A DNA stretch of 64,000 nt, taken from NCBI RefSeq assembly GCF_025399795.1, contig NZ_JAODTZ010000005.1:221777-285776 (forward strand). The letters run 5' to 3'. The translations under genes were made by a program, and so were the position numbers. The stretch is from Streptomyces rhizosphaerihabitans. GTDB taxonomy: Bacteria; Actinomycetota; Actinomycetes; Streptomycetales; Streptomycetaceae. Positions within the stretch are counted from its first letter, which is position 1; every line of letters begins with the position of its first letter. A model generated the notes under the pieces. That model worked only from the letters and a program-made list of their open reading frames with translations, did not search any database and was not told the origin of the DNA. Shown piece after piece: positions 61,693-64,000 of the stretch.

Positions 61693-62963
61693 CCGAGCTC
61701 GGCCACGAGATGCACGCTCTGGTGGAGCGGATGTACCCGCTCTGCCGGAGCATCACCGGCGACGGGGTGCGCGCCACCCTGGACATCGTCGGCGAGCACA
61801 TCCCGCTCCAGGTGCACGAGGTGCCGACCGGGACCCAGGTACTCGACTGGACGGTGCCGCAGGAGTGGAACATCAAGGACGCCTACATCGCCGACGGTTC
61901 CGGCAGGCGCGTCGTCGACTTCGCCGCGTCCAGCCTGCACGTGCTCGGCTACAGCGTGCCGGTGTCGGCGACCATGCCGCTGTCCGAGCTGCGCGAGCAC
62001 CTGTACACCCTGCCCGACCACCCGAGCTGGGTGCCGTACCGCACCAGTTACTACAAGCCGGAATGGGGGTTCTGCCTGGCCCAGGAGACCCTGGACGCGC
62101 TGCCGGAGGGCGACTACGAGGTGCGCGTCGACTCCACGCTCGCCGACGGGCACCTCACCTACGCCGAGCACGTGGTCCCCGGGCAGATCGCCGACGAGGT
62201 GATCGTCTCCTGCCACGTCTGCCACCCGTCACTGGCCAACGACAACCTGGCCGGCATCGCGGTGGCGACGTACCTGGCACGGGCGCTGGCGGAGCAGAAC
62301 CCGTACTACACCTACCGGTTCATCTTCGCGCCCGGCACCGTCGGGGCGATCACCTGGCTGGCCCGCAACGCGGAACGGGTGGACCGGGTCAAGCACGGGC
62401 TGGTGCTGGCCTGCGCGGGCGACCCGGGCCAGCTGACGTACAAGCAGAGCAGGCGCGGCGACGCGGAGATCGACCGGGTGATGCGGCACGTGCTGGCCTC
62501 CTCCGAACGCCCGCACCAGGTCAACGAGTTCACCCCGTACGGGTACGACGAGCGGCAGTTCTGCTCGCCCGGGTTCGATCTCGGCGTGGGCTCGCTCAGC
62601 CGGACCCCGTACGCCGGCTACCCCGAGTACCACACCTCGGCGGACAACCTGGACTTCGTCTCCCCGGAGGCGATGGCGGACACGCTCGCCGTGTGCCGCG
62701 AGGCGTTCGCCGTCCTGGACCGCAACCGGAGCTACGTCAACCTCAGCCCCTACGGTGAGCCCCAGCTCGGCCGGCGCGGGCTGTACGACTCGCTCGGCGG
62801 CCGCAGCGACGCCAAGCAGGCCCAGATGGCGATGCTCTGGGTGCTCAGCCTCTCCGACGGCGAGCACACACTGCTGGACGTCGCCGAGCGGTCCGGGCTG
62901 CCGTTCGACACCGTCGCCGCCGCGGCCGGCGCCCTGTGCGGCGCCGAATTGATCAAGGCATGA
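61689..62963 (+). CDS. DUF4910-type M28-like metal hydrolase with C-terminal winged helix
   Basis: 424 residues. The N-terminal 1-330 is the DUF4910/DUF2172 aminopeptidase-like fold: IVSCHVCHPSLANDNLAGIA carries His/Asp metal ligands, FTPYGYDERQFCSPGFDL and YHTSADNLDF the rest. The C-terminal 350-424 looks like a winged helix (MLWVLSLSDGEHTLLDVAER). Family members lie in surface-polysaccharide loci and have no proven substrate that I can name; a deacylase or amidohydrolase role on the sugar cassette's product is possible. It overlaps the flippase start. Confidence 0.85.
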   Translation: MTELGHEMHALVERMYPLCRSITGDGVRATLDIVGEHIPLQVHEVPTGTQVLDWTVPQEWNIKDAYIADGSGRRVVDFAASSLHVLGYSVPVSATMPLSELREHLYTLPDHPSWVPYRTSYYKPEWGFCLAQETLDALPEGDYEVRVDSTLADGHLTYAEHVVPGQIADEVIVSCHVCHPSLANDNLAGIAVATYLARALAEQNPYYTYRFIFAPGTVGAITWLARNAERVDRVKHGLVLACAGDPGQLTYKQSRRGDAEIDRVMRHVLASSERPHQVNEFTPYGYDERQFCSPGFDLGVGSLSRTPYAGYPEYHTSADNLDFVSPEAMADTLAVCREAFAVLDRNRSYVNLSPYGEPQLGRRGLYDSLGGRSDAKQAQMAMLWVLSLSDGEHTLLDVAERSGLPFDTVAAAAGALCGAELIKA

Positions 62964-64000
62964 AGCCGATGACCACCGAGGGGGAGAAGACGACGGCATC
63001 GGCGGTCCCCGCCGGACCCGCCCGGCAAACCGCCAAGCGGGCCATGGTCGGCCGGCTGTCCTGGGGACTGGCCGACCAGGCGGCCTCCAGCGTGAGCAAC
63101 TTCGCGGTGGGCATCTACGTGGCCCGCTCGCTGGGGGTGACCGCGTTCGGCGTGTTCAGCCTCGCCTGGGTGACCTACGGCGTGGTGCTCAACGTCTCCC
63201 GCGGGCTGGCCACCGATCCGCTCACGGTGCGCTTCAGCGGCCCGCCCGGCACGGCCTGGCGCGGGGCGGTGGGCCGCTCGACGGGCACCGCGCTCGGCGT
63301 CGGCGGCGCTCTCGGCGCGGTGTGTCTGGTGGCCGGGCTCGGACTCGGCGGCCGGGTCGGGCCCGCGTTCGCCGCCCTCGGTGTCATGATGCCGGGGCTG
63401 CTGCTCCAGGACGCCTGGCGGTACTCGTTCTTCGCCGCGGGCACCGGGCGGAAGGCGTTCTTCAACGACGTCGTGTGGGGTCTCGCGCTCGTCCCCGCCA
63501 TGGTGGTGGCCGCCCGCGTCGGCACCGTGGCCGCCTTCGTGTTCGCCTGGGGCGCGTCCGCCACGGTGGCCGCGGGCTACGGCTGCGTCCAGTCCGGCAT
63601 CCGGCCCCGGATGGCCGAGGCGCGCGGGTGGCTGCGCGAACAGCGCGATCTCGGCTACCGGTACCTGGTCGAGAACGTCAGCCTCAGTGGCGCGAGCCAG
63701 TTGCGGGCGTACGGGCTCGGCGTGATCGTCGGGGTCGGCGCGGTCGGCGCGGTGCGGGGCGCCGAGCTCCTGCTCGGCCCGTTCCTGGCCGTGCTCATGG
63801 GGCTTTCGCTGGTCACCGTCCCGGAGGCGGCACGGGTGCTGCGGCAGGCCCCGCACCGACTGGGCAGGTTCTGCCTGCTCCTCGGCGGGGGGCAGGCCGT
63901 CGGCGCGCTGCTCTGGGGCTCGGCGCTGCTGCTGGTGCCCGGCCGGCTCGGCGAGACGGTGCTCGGCGACGTCTGGCACTCCGCCTCCCAGCTCATCGTG
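62960..64000 (+). CDS. Oligosaccharide flippase (Wzx/MOP-type), cut by the right edge
   Basis: 347 residues visible, no stop within the window. Start ATG 62960 overlaps the previous stop; an ATG nine bases later is an alternative. After a charged N-terminus the protein is a series of membrane helices, beginning GRLSWGLADQAASSVSNFAV and GIYVARSLGVTAFGVFSLAW, the typical opening of MOP-type polysaccharide transporters. It would flip the lipid-linked repeat unit across the membrane, the step between the glycosyltransferases and the polymerase in this locus. Confidence 0.85.
   Translation, partial: MKPMTTEGEKTTASAVPAGPARQTAKRAMVGRLSWGLADQAASSVSNFAVGIYVARSLGVTAFGVFSLAWVTYGVVLNVSRGLATDPLTVRFSGPPGTAWRGAVGRSTGTALGVGGALGAVCLVAGLGLGGRVGPAFAALGVMMPGLLLQDAWRYSFFAAGTGRKAFFNDVVWGLALVPAMVVAARVGTVAAFVFAWGASATVAAGYGCVQSGIRPRMAEARGWLREQRDLGYRYLVENVSLSGASQLRAYGLGVIVGVGAVGAVRGAELLLGPFLAVLMGLSLVTVPEAARVLRQAPHRLGRFCLLLGGGQAVGALLWGSALLLVPGRLGETVLGDVWHSASQLIV

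Overview
The window is high-GC actinobacterial DNA, almost certainly from a Streptomyces chromosome. The evidence is strong G/C bias at third codon positions, a 388-residue Streptomyces-type xylose isomerase, TTA leucine codons confined to a few accessory genes, frequent GTG/TTG starts, and many four-base ATGA-type gene overlaps. I saw no rRNA, tRNA or CRISPR array.

1-14.7 kb is ordinary metabolism: an incomplete gene at the left edge, a secreted esterase-like protein, a Septum_form-like membrane protein, a divergent xylA/xylB pair with a ROK repressor beside it, an APC permease overlapping an acetamidase/formamidase gene, a Tat-exported peptidoglycan amidase, and a GAF-domain activator next to an aldehyde dehydrogenase.

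14.7-24.5 kb is a mosaic of decayed accessory DNA. It holds IS256- and IS5-family transposase remnants, a membrane-anchored NB-ARC/TPR (STAND) gene split by one in-frame TAG, a many-times frameshifted helicase-associated-domain pseudogene, a frameshifted replication-relaxation pseudogene and a truncated tyrosine integrase. It also has a 197-bp MITE-like element with perfect 24-bp terminal repeats, an orphan acyl-CoA carboxylase epsilon gene whose stop codon lies in that element, and a ~105-bp sequence present twice, 6.5 kb apart.

24.8-39.8 kb is a compact nonribosomal peptide operon. A two-module NRPS (A-PCP-C-A-PCP-TE) is followed by MbtH, an MFS exporter, a type II thioesterase with Cys in the nucleophile position, a stand-alone A-PCP, a P450, a PCP-C didomain and an ATP-grasp ligase. 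Each of these genes overlaps the next by four bases. The likely logic is: load and beta-hydroxylate an amino acid on the stand-alone carrier, condense it through the free PCP-C protein, join it to the dipeptide module product, and perhaps add one more residue with the ATP-grasp enzyme. I do not recognise the product. A separate alpha/beta hydrolase follows a hairpin.

40.6-64 kb (open at the right edge) is a polysaccharide locus. It has a WbaP-type initiating transferase, an AlgD-type GDP-mannose dehydrogenase, two glycosyltransferases, two Wzz-like proteins, an asparagine-synthase-type amidotransferase, a two-domain oxidoreductase, a heparinase II/III-fold protein, a beta-helix lipoprotein, an O-antigen-ligase-like membrane protein and a flippase. 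Inside it sits a five-gene sugar-tailoring cassette (methyltransferase, sugar-phosphate nucleotidylyltransferase, PIG-L deacetylase, epimerase/dehydratase, DUF4910-type metal hydrolase). TTA codons in the NRPS and in at least four polysaccharide genes suggest developmental (bldA) timing of both loci.
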